Part shown: piece by piece, positions 22,809-31,205 of the stretch
Position numbering within the stretch: the first letter of the stretch is position 1
Layout: every line of letters begins with the position of its first letter
Assembly: GCA_017987425.1 (NCBI GenBank)
Contig: JAGNTT010000005.1
Location: 1 to 31,205 of the forward strand
Direction: 5' to 3'
Length of the DNA: 31,205 nucleotides
Source of the DNA: Candidatus Omnitrophota bacterium
Lineage (GTDB): Bacteria > Omnitrophota > Gorgyraeia > Zapsychrales > Fredricksoniimonadaceae
Notes under the pieces: model-generated
The model's input: the letters and a program-made list of their open reading frames with translations, nothing else
Told to the model about the DNA's origin: nothing
Databases searched by the model: none
Position numbers and translations under genes: made by a program

Positions 22809-25800
22809 ATGAGTCTTCCAGAAAAACAAGGCCTTTATGATCCCGCGTTTGAACATGACAGCTGCGGTGTCGGTTTCATTGCCAACATCAAAGGGAAGAA
22901 GTCTCACGAGATCGTCCGCCAGGCCCTCCAGATTCTTGAAAACCTCAGCCATCGCGGCGCTTGCGGATGCGATCCTTTAACCGGTGACGGGGCGGGGATC
23001 ATGTTCCAGATGCCCGATGCTTTCCTGCGCAAAGAATGCGCAAAGTTAAATATTGATTTACCGAAACTCGGCGACTACGGCGCCGGTATGGTTTTCCTTC
23101 CTCCCAGTCTTCAGGACCGCAACACCATTGAAGAATGGACCGAACACATCATTCATGAAGAAGGCCAGAAGTTTTTAGGATGGCGCGATGTTCCTCATGA
23201 CAGCTCGCAGATCGGTCATGTCGCACGTTCCGTCGAGCCGGAATTCAAACAGTTGTTCATTGCCCGCGGTAAAAACACTCCTGTTGATCAATTCGACCGC
23301 AAACTTTATGTCATCCGCAAGCGCTTGTGGAAGAAAGTTTTTGATTCAACCCTCAGCCAGCGCAATTATTATTATTTCTGTTCGCTTTCATCCAAGACTA
23401 TGGTTTACAAAGGTCAGCTGATGTCGGAACAGGTCAATCTTTTCTTTCCTGATCTGGCTGACCCCACTCTGGTTTCGGCGATCGCCATGGTGCATTCGCG
23501 TTACAGCACGAATACATTCCCGTCGTGGTCATTGGCCCATCCGTATCGTCTTATCGCGCACAACGGCGAGATCAATACGCTGCGCGGCAACATCAATTGG
23601 ACAAATGCCCGTGAAAAACAATTTGTCTCGGAAGTTTTCGGAAAAGATATTTCTAAAACATTGCCAGTCGTTGTTCCTCACGGAAGCGACACGGCGACCT
23701 TAGACAACGTGCTCGAACTTCTTGTTCTGGCGGGACGTTCGCTTCCTCATGCGGTCATGATGATGATCCCCGAGGCATGGAGCGGCGATGCGCAGATGGA
23801 TCCGGCCAAGCGCGCGTTTTATGAATATCATTCCTGTCTCATGGAACCGTGGGACGGGCCTGCCGACATCACCTTTATGGATGACCGCTACATCGGAACC
23901 GTTCTTGACCGCAACGGCCTTCGTCCCGGACGTTACTGGATCACCAATGACGACGTTGTTGTTATGGCTTCCGAAGCCGGTGTTCTTCCGATCGCTCAGG
24001 AGCGCATCGTTCAAAAAGGACGTATGCAGCCGGGAAAGATGTTTTTGATCGACACCCAGGAAGGCCGCATCATCGACGACAAGGAAACCAAAGATTTTTA
24101 CAGCAGCCGCCAGCCTTACGGCGAATGGTTAAAGAAGAATCTTGTTACTCTGGAAAGTCTGCCGAAGCCCAAAAAGATTCAGGGCCTCAATGCGAAAACA
24201 CTTTTAGAACGCCAGCGCGCTTTCGGTTACAGCATCGAAGATTTAAAAATGATTCTGTATCCGATGGCAGTCAATGGTGAAGAAGCGACAGGTTCCATGG
24301 GGACCGACACGCCGTTGGCCGTTCTCTCCGACCGTCCGCAGCCGTTGTTCAATTATTTCAAACAGCTTTTTGCTCAGGTCACCAATCCTCCGATCGATGC
24401 GATCCGCGAAGAGATTATCATGGCCGAGGAAATGATGCTCGGTCCCGAAGGCAATTTGCTCGACGAGACCGCTGAGCACTGCCATCGTCTGAAGATTTCA
24501 CGTCCGTTGCTGACGAATGAGGAATTGGAGAAAATCGCCAGCGTCAATATTGGAAGTCTGAAGTCTACCACGCTGAAAATCCTTTTTAATAAAGAAGACG
24601 GCCCTGCCGGCCTGGAGAAATCCCTTGAGGAATTATTCAAGCAGGCGGATTGGGCGATCAAGGACGGTTACAGCATCATCATTCTGTCTGACCGCAATGT
24701 CGACGCGAAACATGTTGCCATTCCGTCACTGGTTGCCTGCGCCGGTTTGCATCATCATTTGATCCGTCAGGGTACCCGCACCAGAGTGAGCCTGGTTGTT
24801 GAAACAGGAGAGGCTCGCGAGATGCATCATTTCGCCGTCCTTATCGGTTACGGCGCGAATGCCATTAATCCGTATCTTGTTTTTGAGACGATCGAAGATC
24901 AGATCAATCAGGGGCTTTATCCGTCGGAGATCACTTATAAGGACGCACAGAAAAATTTCCTGAAGGCCTGCCGTAAAGGTTTGTTCAAAGTCATTTCCAA
25001 GATGGGAATTTCGACGATCCAGTCTTACTGCGGCGCGCAGATTTTTGAAGCCGTCGGGTTGGCGACGACGTTCGTTGATAAATATTTTACAGCCACGCCT
25101 TCTCGTATCGGCGGTATCGGAATCGAAACCGCTGCCGAGGAAATGCTTAAGCATCACAGTTTTGCATATCCTGAATTTCCGTCGACCGACAATCTGCTCA
25201 ATGAGGGCGGGGAATATCACTGGCGCCGCGAGGGCGAGCACCATCAGTTGAATCCGCAGACGATCGCGTTGTTGCAGCATTCGGTGCGCTCAAGCGATTT
25301 CAGTCTGTTCAAGCGGTATGCCAAACTCGTAAACGAACAGACGGTGAAGCTGGCCAATATCCGCGGACTTTTGCGATTTAAAACTGGTAAATCCGTTCCG
25401 ATCGAGGAAGTCGAGCCGGTAGCCGAAATCGTCAAACGTTTTGCGACGGGCGCGATGAGTTACGGTTCCATTTCCAAGGAAGCTCACGAAACGATAGCGA
25501 TCGCTATGAACCGTCTCGGCGGTTTTTCGAACACCGGTGAGGGCGGCGAAGACAGAGAACGTTTCAAGAAAGATGCTAACGGCGACTGGCGCCGCAGCCG
25601 CATCAAGCAGGTGGCGCAGGGACGTTTCGGGGTCACCATTGAATATCTCGTCAACGCTGATCAATTGCAAATTAAGATGGCACAGGGTGCCAAGCCCGGT
25701 GAGGGCGGACAGCTTCCGGGGCATAAGGTGAGCAAGGAAATTGCTTACACCCGTCATACGACTCCTGGGGTCGGTCTCATTTCTCCGCCGCCGCACCACG

Positions 25801-27341
25801 ACATTTATTCGATCGAAGATTTGGCGCAGCTTATTCACGATCTGAAAAATTCAAACCCGCAAGCGGATGTGAGCGTCAAGCTTGTTTCCGAAATCGGTGT
25901 TGGTACTGTTGCCGCCGGTGTTTCGAAGGGTAAAGCTGATCATGTGCTCATCAGCGGTTACGAAGGCGGTACAGGCGCTTCTCCATTAACATCTGTTAAA
26001 CATGCCGGTCTTCCCATGGAACTCGGCATCGCCGAGACGCAGCAGGTCCTGGTTATGAACGATCTGCGCGGACGCATTCGTGTGCAGACCGACGGTCAAT
26101 TAAAGACCGGCCGCGATGTGGTCATCGCCGCCATGCTGGGCGCTGATGAATTCGGTTTCTCGACGACAGCGCTCATCACCATGGGCTGCATTCTGTTGCG
26201 CAAATGCCATTTGAATACCTGCTCCGTGGGTGTTGCGACGCAGGACCCGGAACTTCGAAAAAAGTTCGACGGAAAGCCGGAATACGTGGTCAACTTCTTT
26301 ACGTTCATTGCCCAGGAAATCCGTGAAATCATGGCTGAACTCGGGTTCAAGAAATTTGAAGAAATGGTCGGACGCGTGGATCGCCTGGATACTGCTGAGG
26401 CCATCGATCACTGGAAAGCCAAGGGAATCGATCTGACCAACATTTTGCATAAGGCGGATGTTCCGTCGAATGTGGCTATCCGTCACTCCGACAAACAGGA
26501 TCACGCGCTGGAGAAGGCGTTGGACAATCAATTGATTGAAAAGTCCAAAGATGCCATCGAGAATCAAAAGCCGGTGCAGTTCGACAGCAAGATTTTCAAT
26601 ATCAACCGCACGGTCGGCACGATGCTTTCCTCGACGATCGCGCGCAAATACGGCCTTGCCGGGCTTCCTAAAGATACGATCCGGATCAGGTTTGACGGCT
26701 CAGCCGGTCAGAGCTTCGGCGCGTTTCTGGCCAACGGTGTTACGTTGACTCTTGAAGGTGAAGCTAACGACTATGTCGGGAAGGGCCTCTCCGGCGGAAA
26801 GATCATCATTTATCCTCATCCGAAATCGAAACTGGTTCCGGAAGAAAATATCATCGTCGGCAACGTCGTGCTTTACGGCGCTATTCTGGGTGAAGTGTAT
26901 TTCCGCGGACTGGCGGGCGAACGTTTTGCCGTCAGAAACAGCGGGGCTCTGGCGGTTGTCGAAGGCATCGGCGATCACGGCTGCGAATATATGACCGGCG
27001 GAAGGGTTGTCATCCTGGGCAGCACTGGGCGCAATTTCGCGGCGGGCATGAGCGGCGGTATCGCCTATGTGTGGGACCGCGACGGTTCGTTTTCTTCAAA
27101 ATGCAATAAGGGGATGGTCGAGCTTTTTCCTGTAAAAGAGAAAGACGACGTCGAGGAACTCTGCACGCTGATTCAGAATCATTTCAATTACACCAAGAGC
27201 ACGGTGGCCAAACAGGTGCTGGAACAGTGGGACAAGATATTGCCGCAGTTCGTCAAAGTTTATCCGACGGATTACCGTCGGGTTTTGGATGAAGCGAATA
27301 ACGTTAAAAACGAGCAGTCGTCACAAGCGACGCATAAATAA
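22809..27341 (+). CDS. gltB: Glutamate synthase (NADPH), large subunit
   Basis: 1510 residues, standard length. An 18-residue propeptide precedes the N-terminal nucleophile Cys19 (DSCGVGFIANIKG) of the class II amidotransferase domain (to about 430). A central domain leads to the FMN-binding synthase barrel (GAMSYGSISKEAHETIAIAM, about 880-900) and the 3Fe-4S site Cys1127-x5-Cys1133-x4-Cys1138. The GXGXG beta-helix domain closes the protein. With GltD it makes two glutamates from glutamine and 2-oxoglutarate, completing the GS-GOGAT cycle with glnN upstream. Its leader lacks the ANTAR-type hairpins of the other nitrogen genes. Confidence 0.98.
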   Translation: MSLPEKQGLYDPAFEHDSCGVGFIANIKGKKSHEIVRQALQILENLSHRGACGCDPLTGDGAGIMFQMPDAFLRKECAKLNIDLPKLGDYGAGMVFLPPSLQDRNTIEEWTEHIIHEEGQKFLGWRDVPHDSSQIGHVARSVEPEFKQLFIARGKNTPVDQFDRKLYVIRKRLWKKVFDSTLSQRNYYYFCSLSSKTMVYKGQLMSEQVNLFFPDLADPTLVSAIAMVHSRYSTNTFPSWSLAHPYRLIAHNGEINTLRGNINWTNAREKQFVSEVFGKDISKTLPVVVPHGSDTATLDNVLELLVLAGRSLPHAVMMMIPEAWSGDAQMDPAKRAFYEYHSCLMEPWDGPADITFMDDRYIGTVLDRNGLRPGRYWITNDDVVVMASEAGVLPIAQERIVQKGRMQPGKMFLIDTQEGRIIDDKETKDFYSSRQPYGEWLKKNLVTLESLPKPKKIQGLNAKTLLERQRAFGYSIEDLKMILYPMAVNGEEATGSMGTDTPLAVLSDRPQPLFNYFKQLFAQVTNPPIDAIREEIIMAEEMMLGPEGNLLDETAEHCHRLKISRPLLTNEELEKIASVNIGSLKSTTLKILFNKEDGPAGLEKSLEELFKQADWAIKDGYSIIILSDRNVDAKHVAIPSLVACAGLHHHLIRQGTRTRVSLVVETGEAREMHHFAVLIGYGANAINPYLVFETIEDQINQGLYPSEITYKDAQKNFLKACRKGLFKVISKMGISTIQSYCGAQIFEAVGLATTFVDKYFTATPSRIGGIGIETAAEEMLKHHSFAYPEFPSTDNLLNEGGEYHWRREGEHHQLNPQTIALLQHSVRSSDFSLFKRYAKLVNEQTVKLANIRGLLRFKTGKSVPIEEVEPVAEIVKRFATGAMSYGSISKEAHETIAIAMNRLGGFSNTGEGGEDRERFKKDANGDWRRSRIKQVAQGRFGVTIEYLVNADQLQIKMAQGAKPGEGGQLPGHKVSKEIAYTRHTTPGVGLISPPPHHDIYSIEDLAQLIHDLKNSNPQADVSVKLVSEIGVGTVAAGVSKGKADHVLISGYEGGTGASPLTSVKHAGLPMELGIAETQQVLVMNDLRGRIRVQTDGQLKTGRDVVIAAMLGADEFGFSTTALITMGCILLRKCHLNTCSVGVATQDPELRKKFDGKPEYVVNFFTFIAQEIREIMAELGFKKFEEMVGRVDRLDTAEAIDHWKAKGIDLTNILHKADVPSNVAIRHSDKQDHALEKALDNQLIEKSKDAIENQKPVQFDSKIFNINRTVGTMLSSTIARKYGLAGLPKDTIRIRFDGSAGQSFGAFLANGVTLTLEGEANDYVGKGLSGGKIIIYPHPKSKLVPEENIIVGNVVLYGAILGEVYFRGLAGERFAVRNSGALAVVEGIGDHGCEYMTGGRVVILGSTGRNFAAGMSGGIAYVWDRDGSFSSKCNKGMVELFPVKEKDDVEELCTLIQNHFNYTKSTVAKQVLEQWDKILPQFVKVYPTDYRRVLDEANNVKNEQSSQATHK

Positions 27342-27360
27342 AGGTAGTCAGTTGGAAGTA

Positions 27361-27420
27361 GACAGTATGCAGAGAAAAAGATAGGTTTTCTGCTTACTGC
27401 CTAGTGTTTACTGCATACTG
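27361..27420. repeat. Inverted repeat between gltB and gltD
   Basis: CAGTATGCAG (27363-27372) has its exact complement CTGCATACTG at 27411-27420, with an inner GCAGA/TCTGC pairing and repeated TACTGC words. The word composition differs from the surrounding coding DNA and resembles dispersed intergenic repeats (REP/MITE-like). It could fold into a long hairpin in the gltB-gltD transcript. Confidence 0.55.
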
Positions 27421-27437
27421 GCAATCACGGAGCAAAC

Positions 27438-28883
27438 ATGGGTGACGCATACGGTTTCAAGAAGTACACACGGCAGGATTTCAAGAAGGATCCAGTCAAA
27501 GACCGCGTTCAGCATTGGAAAGAGTTTGTAAAAATACTTCCTGAAAAAGACCTGATGGTGCAGGGCGCGCGCTGTATGGATTGCGGTGTGCCGTTTTGCC
27601 AGTCGGGATGTCCCATCGGCAATATTATTCCTGATTGGAACGATCTTGTTTACCGCGACCGCTGGCAGGAAGCGCTTGAGCGTCTTCACAAGACCAATAA
27701 TTTCCCCGAATTTACCGGACGCGTCTGCCCGGCTCCTTGCGAGAATTCCTGCGTTCTGGGTATTAACGAACCGGCTGTTACCATCAAAAATATCGAGGTG
27801 TCGATTATTGAACACGGTTATGAGCAGGACTGGATCAAGCCGCAGCCTCCCAAGCACCGCACCGGGAAAAAAGTGGCGGTGATCGGTTCCGGTCCGTCGG
27901 GTCTTGCCTGCGCCGACCAGTTGAACAAGCAGGGCCATAAGGTGACCGTGTATGAAAAGAACGAAGTTATCGGCGGGCTATTGACGCTGGGTATCCCTGA
28001 TTTCAAGTTAGAAAAATGGGTCGTTGAGCGCCGTGTCAAACGCATGCACCAGGAAGGTGTCAGCTTTAAGACCGGTGTGAATGTCGGTGTCGATATCAAT
28101 GCGAATGATCTCAAAGAAAAATATGATGCCATCGTGCTCTGCGGGGGCGCCGAAGATGCCCGTGATCTTCCGATTCCCGGACGTGAACTGGAAGGTGTTT
28201 ATCAGGCTATGTATTTTCTTCCGCAGCAAAACCGCAGAACTTTAGGCAGTCACGTCGATCCTAAGGAAAGCGTGACCGCGCAGGGAAAAAAAGTCGTGGT
28301 CCTGGGCGGAGGCGATACAGGTTCCGACTGCGTCGGGACATCCAACCGTCAGGGCGCGGTCTCCGTCAAACAGTTTGAGTTGATGGCCCGTCCGCCGGAG
28401 ACGCGTGCCGCCGATAATCCGTGGCCGAACTGGGCGCTCATCTTCCGTTCTTCCACATCACATGAAGAAGGATGCGAAAGGGATTATTCCATTCTTACTA
28501 AAAAACTTTCCGGTGAGAACGGCAAACTTAAAAAAATTCATTGTGTCCGTTTGGAATTCGGCCCGAAAGATCCTGCCACCGGCCGAAGTGCTATGAAGGA
28601 AGTCCCCGGTTCCGAATTTGAAGTGGAATGCGATCTTTTATTGCTGGCGATGGGCTTTCTTGGTCCTGTTAAAAAAGGTATGATTGAGCAGCTGGCTGTT
28701 GAAATCGATGGCCGCGGCAACGTCAAAGCGGATGCCAATAAAATGACAAGCATCCCCGGTGTGTTTACGGCAGGTGACATGACGCGCGGTCAGTCGCTGG
28801 TCGTCTGGGCAATCCAGGAAGGCCGTGCCGCCGCCGAAGGCGTTCACAAGTTTTTAACTAAAGAATCTATGGCGGGACGTTAA
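27438..28883 (+). CDS. gltD: Glutamate synthase (NADPH), small subunit
   Basis: 481 residues, usual length. The N-terminal iron-sulfur domain carries Cys46, Cys49, Cys54, Cys58 and then Cys97, Cys101, Cys105, which hold the 4Fe-4S clusters. An FAD-binding GSGPSGLACA (150-159) and an NADPH-binding VVLGGGDTGSDC follow, and GVFTAGDMTRGQSLVVWAI ends the flavin fold. It passes electrons from NADPH to GltB. It lies 96 bases after gltB, across a repeat element, and is read in the same direction. The ATG at 27438 has ACGGAG upstream. Confidence 0.97.
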   Translation: MGDAYGFKKYTRQDFKKDPVKDRVQHWKEFVKILPEKDLMVQGARCMDCGVPFCQSGCPIGNIIPDWNDLVYRDRWQEALERLHKTNNFPEFTGRVCPAPCENSCVLGINEPAVTIKNIEVSIIEHGYEQDWIKPQPPKHRTGKKVAVIGSGPSGLACADQLNKQGHKVTVYEKNEVIGGLLTLGIPDFKLEKWVVERRVKRMHQEGVSFKTGVNVGVDINANDLKEKYDAIVLCGGAEDARDLPIPGRELEGVYQAMYFLPQQNRRTLGSHVDPKESVTAQGKKVVVLGGGDTGSDCVGTSNRQGAVSVKQFELMARPPETRAADNPWPNWALIFRSSTSHEEGCERDYSILTKKLSGENGKLKKIHCVRLEFGPKDPATGRSAMKEVPGSEFEVECDLLLLAMGFLGPVKKGMIEQLAVEIDGRGNVKADANKMTSIPGVFTAGDMTRGQSLVVWAIQEGRAAAEGVHKFLTKESMAGR

Positions 28884-28923
28884 CCGCCCTCACCATTCAC
28901 CGCATTCAGGAAGGATGTGTCCC

Positions 28924-29478
28924 GTGAAGCATTGGTTAACTTTGCTCGTCGTTGTTTTTATTGCCGCCGGCTGTAACAGTCAGGAACGCGCTCCCAAAAA
29001 CAAAAATACTCCTTCCGCCACGCCGCAGCAGGCTTCCGCCAAATTGATGCAGCAGGGTGTTGAGTTTCTTAATGTAAAAGATATTGCCAGGGCCGTTGTC
29101 AGTTTTGAAGGAGCCATTCAGGTAGACCCCAACAATGTGCAGCCGTACATGGTTCTTGCCGAAATCTTTATGCGTACAAAAAGTTTTCCGGAGGCTGTTG
29201 CTGTTCTTGAGCGTGCCGTGAACATCGCGCCCGAAAATGGCTTTGTGTTTTATATGCTGAGCCTGGCCAATGAAGGCAATAAAGCTCCTTTGCCGGCGGT
29301 CCTGGCGGCGCGCAGGAGCATGGAACTTTTTAAATCGCAGAACAACGACGAAGGCTATAAGCAATCCTTGATGCTTATGGAGACCTTGATTAAGTCCGAA
29401 CAGCAAAAGCAGGGCGCCGGAGTTGCTTCATCCGATGGGAATAATCCCAAGATGGATCTGCCGGTCAAAACTTTCTGA
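28924..29478 (+). CDS. TPR lipoprotein
   Basis: About 184 residues. The signal sequence LTLLVVVFIAAGC ends in a clean lipobox, so the protein is lipid-anchored. Residues about 40-150 form TPR-like helix pairs (GVEFLNVKDIARAVVSFEGAI and FPEAVAVLERAVNIAPENG), suited to protein-protein contacts in the cell envelope. Start: GTG at 28924 is preferred because AGGAAGG ends nine bases before it; an in-frame ATG at 28915 overlaps the end of that site with no spacing. The gene follows gltD by 40 bases without an evident terminator. Partner unknown. Confidence 0.82.
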   Translation: MKHWLTLLVVVFIAAGCNSQERAPKNKNTPSATPQQASAKLMQQGVEFLNVKDIARAVVSFEGAIQVDPNNVQPYMVLAEIFMRTKSFPEAVAVLERAVNIAPENGFVFYMLSLANEGNKAPLPAVLAARRSMELFKSQNNDEGYKQSLMLMETLIKSEQQKQGAGVASSDGNNPKMDLPVKTF

Positions 29479-29526
29479 TTTCCGTTGTTTCACTGACCAT
29501 ATTCCAAATTCATAAGGCCATCGTAT

Positions 29527-30213
29527 ATGAGACCGGACGGCCGTTTCTGGAAAAATCCCCGTTGTGCAATCCTCATCGGATTGGTTTTTATTTTTTGTAC
29601 ACCTGCCGTTCATTCCGACACTGTCATTCTGAAATCCGGCAAGACCGTTCAGGGCAAGATAGGCAACCGTACCGAAAAAGCCATCGAGATTGATGTCGGC
29701 CTCGGATTTCCCATCACATATTATCTGGATGACATTCAAAGCATTGATTCCGACAGTCAGAAAGACGACAAAGCCGTTGTTCATACATCGTCGGATAAAG
29801 TGGAAGAGGCTGACAGCTTGGAGCGGCAGGGGCTGGAGCTTATAGAAGCGGGGGAAATGGACAAGGGCCTCGAGATGTTGCGCAAGGCGATCGAGTTCGA
29901 TTCTAAACCCCATCGTCATTTGAATCTTGGTGCGGTCCTTTCAGGCAACGGCGTGTCGTTGTTCAAGAATGGCAAGAAGGGGCTGGCGATCAAAGTTCTC
30001 AAGAGCTCAGAAGAAGAGCTTCGAAAAGCCATCGAGCTTTTTGATCCCGAGCAGGAAAGTATTCTTTTGAGTCAGGCCTATTATCTTTTGGGTGAGATCC
30101 GCGCGCAGGCTTTTGAAGACGTTATAGGGGCGCGTGATTATTATCAGAAATCGATTTCGTTTTATGAAAACCCGGCGGCGGAACGCGGGCTTAAAGCCCT
30201 GGACGAAAAATAA
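29527..30213 (+). CDS. Exported protein with TPR-like C-terminal half
   Basis: 228 residues. A hydrophobic segment at about residues 12-30 with a VHS-D type cleavage site suggests a signal peptide. A small beta-rich module follows (DTVILKSGKTVQGKI to YYLDDIQSI, about 31-75), of the kind often found ahead of TPRs in envelope proteins. From about residue 90 there are TPR-like helices (LERQGLELIEAGEMDKGLEM). No enzyme motif was seen. It lies between a TPR lipoprotein and lnt, hinting at an envelope-biogenesis group. Function unknown. Confidence 0.8.
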   Translation: MRPDGRFWKNPRCAILIGLVFIFCTPAVHSDTVILKSGKTVQGKIGNRTEKAIEIDVGLGFPITYYLDDIQSIDSDSQKDDKAVVHTSSDKVEEADSLERQGLELIEAGEMDKGLEMLRKAIEFDSKPHRHLNLGAVLSGNGVSLFKNGKKGLAIKVLKSSEEELRKAIELFDPEQESILLSQAYYLLGEIRAQAFEDVIGARDYYQKSISFYENPAAERGLKALDEK

Positions 30214-30239
30214 TTTCCCGTCGGGATACTCCTTCCATA

Positions 30240-31205
30240 ATGCCAGGACTCATTGCTTCCGCAATCCTCATCTGTCTTTCATTCCCAAACCCGTGGAATA
30301 TTTATGGTTTTGGGCCTTTGGCCTGGATCGCTCTGATCCCTCTCCTGGCCATACTGCACGGCAGATCTCTAAAGAGCAGATTGTGTTTAGGCTTTCTCCA
30401 CGGAATATTGACCTACAGCTTGCTGCTTCAATGGCTGTGGCCGGTGCATGCGGCCGGGACTATGCTTTTTGTTTTAGCGCTTACCATTCAGACCGTTATC
30501 TTTGCGCTGTTATATAAATCTCCGACGGATAATCAAAGATGTTTTTATGCGGCGGCAGCGTGGGTTTCCGCTGAATGGATGCGGACGCTTATTCTTCAGG
30601 GATTTTATTGGGGGATATCGTATTCGCAAAGTTTTGAGCCCGCGCTGATTCAAACAGCTGCGTACGCGGGTTCTTACGGCGTTTCGTTTGTCATCGTTTT
30701 AGTTAATTGTTTTCTTTGGAAGGCGTTTCAGAATCCGGCGGGACGGAAGGTTTCGATTCTCTGGGCGCTGGCGATCTTCGCGGTTGTTTATATGGCAGGA
30801 GCAATGCGCCTTAATTCTGTCTCGCACAATAAATATTCAACGGCCGTCTGTGCGATTCAGCCAAACATTTCACCCGAAGTAAAGCAGAGTCTTGATGATT
30901 TTGCCGCGAACATCGAGGCGCATGTGACGCTCACAAATAAGGCGCTGGCCGATGTGAAGACGGACATCATCGTCTGGCCCGAGACCTCTTTTCCCGCTGA
31001 CATATTCAAAGACACTCACTGGTATCCGCGACTTCAGAAGATCGCGGCCCAAAATAATTCGGTCTTTGTGTTTGGTGCAGTCCCATTTATCAAAGATAAA
31101 AGTTTTAACAGTGCCGCGGTCCTCAACAGGCATGGTGTTCTTGAGGGAAGATATGATAAACAGTTTCTTGTTCCCATCAGTGAATACAGGCCGGCCAAAG
31201 GTTTC
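30240..31205 (+). CDS. lnt: Apolipoprotein N-acyltransferase (3' end outside window)
   Basis: 322 codons from ATG 30240 stay open to the window edge. The N-terminus (LIASAILICLSFPNPWNIYGFGPLAWIALIP) and several more helices to about residue 190 match the membrane part of Lnt. A nitrilase-type domain follows with VWPETSFPAD, holding the catalytic Glu (E267 in E. coli Lnt), and YDKQFLVPISEYRP with the catalytic Lys (K335). The catalytic Cys would lie beyond the window. Lnt adds the third acyl chain to lipoproteins, consistent with the lipobox proteins nearby. The start has no clear Shine-Dalgarno sequence; the gene begins 26 bases after the previous stop. Confidence 0.92.
   Translation, partial: MPGLIASAILICLSFPNPWNIYGFGPLAWIALIPLLAILHGRSLKSRLCLGFLHGILTYSLLLQWLWPVHAAGTMLFVLALTIQTVIFALLYKSPTDNQRCFYAAAAWVSAEWMRTLILQGFYWGISYSQSFEPALIQTAAYAGSYGVSFVIVLVNCFLWKAFQNPAGRKVSILWALAIFAVVYMAGAMRLNSVSHNKYSTAVCAIQPNISPEVKQSLDDFAANIEAHVTLTNKALADVKTDIIVWPETSFPADIFKDTHWYPRLQKIAAQNNSVFVFGAVPFIKDKSFNSAAVLNRHGVLEGRYDKQFLVPISEYRPAKGF

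Noticed and set aside
24726..25280. 184-codon antisense frame inside gltB
   Set aside because: Shadow of a conserved gene; no ribosome site and no family.

Overview
This 31.2 kb window looks like part of a bacterial chromosome of moderate GC content, with tightly packed genes that are nearly all on the + strand. The taxon cannot be fixed from the sequence. The mix of a giant coiled-coil protein, a TMTC-like membrane protein with TPRs, type III glutamine synthetase, duplicated amt-glnK and TPR lipoproteins fits an uncultivated Gram-negative lineage of the Omnitrophota/PVC kind; this is inference only. The apolipoprotein N-acyltransferase and lipobox proteins point to a diderm cell.

Layout. 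1-5535 is the 3' part of a giant coiled-coil gene whose protein is built from helical units, with spacing locked to 71 residues (213 bp) over long stretches. A CheX-like protein follows (5728-6294), then a minus-strand TMTC-like protein with TPRs (6331-8097) and a peptidoglycan-binding lipoprotein (8205-8768). 8840-12007 holds sucC-sucD and a P-loop/DRTGG protein. 12028-19676 is a nitrogen island: a GAF-GAF-ANTAR regulator, a 32-residue membrane miniprotein, amt1-glnK1, amt2-glnK2 and type III glutamine synthetase. After a strong terminator come a secreted Cys-rich protein, a class I glutamine amidotransferase, glutamine-dependent NAD synthetase and the glutamate synthase pair gltB-gltD. The window ends with two TPR proteins and a truncated lnt.

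How the genes work together. Ammonium enters through two Amt channels, each paired with a PII protein; it is fixed by glutamine synthetase III and passed on by GltBD, and glutamine is used by NadE and the amidotransferase. The central observation is regulatory. All three transcription units amt1, amt2 and glnN start from near-consensus sigma-70 promoters (TTGACA, 17-18 bp, TAATAT or TATACT). Each then carries an intrinsic terminator preceded by, and overlapping, a small hairpin with a hexanucleotide loop closed by C-G, mostly of the form AxxGxx. That is the RNA signature bound by ANTAR antiterminators, and a GAF-ANTAR protein is encoded directly upstream. The amt1 leader has two such modules in series. 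The two amt leaders also share a second hairpin with the apex CGATAGGCG and a lower stem that differs in sequence but keeps its pairing.

Other unusual points are an Amt2 whose first pore histidine is glutamate, two PII proteins with Glu in place of the uridylylated Tyr51, and the unannotated 32-residue miniprotein ahead of amt1. No tRNA, rRNA, CRISPR array, insertion sequence or phage gene was seen.
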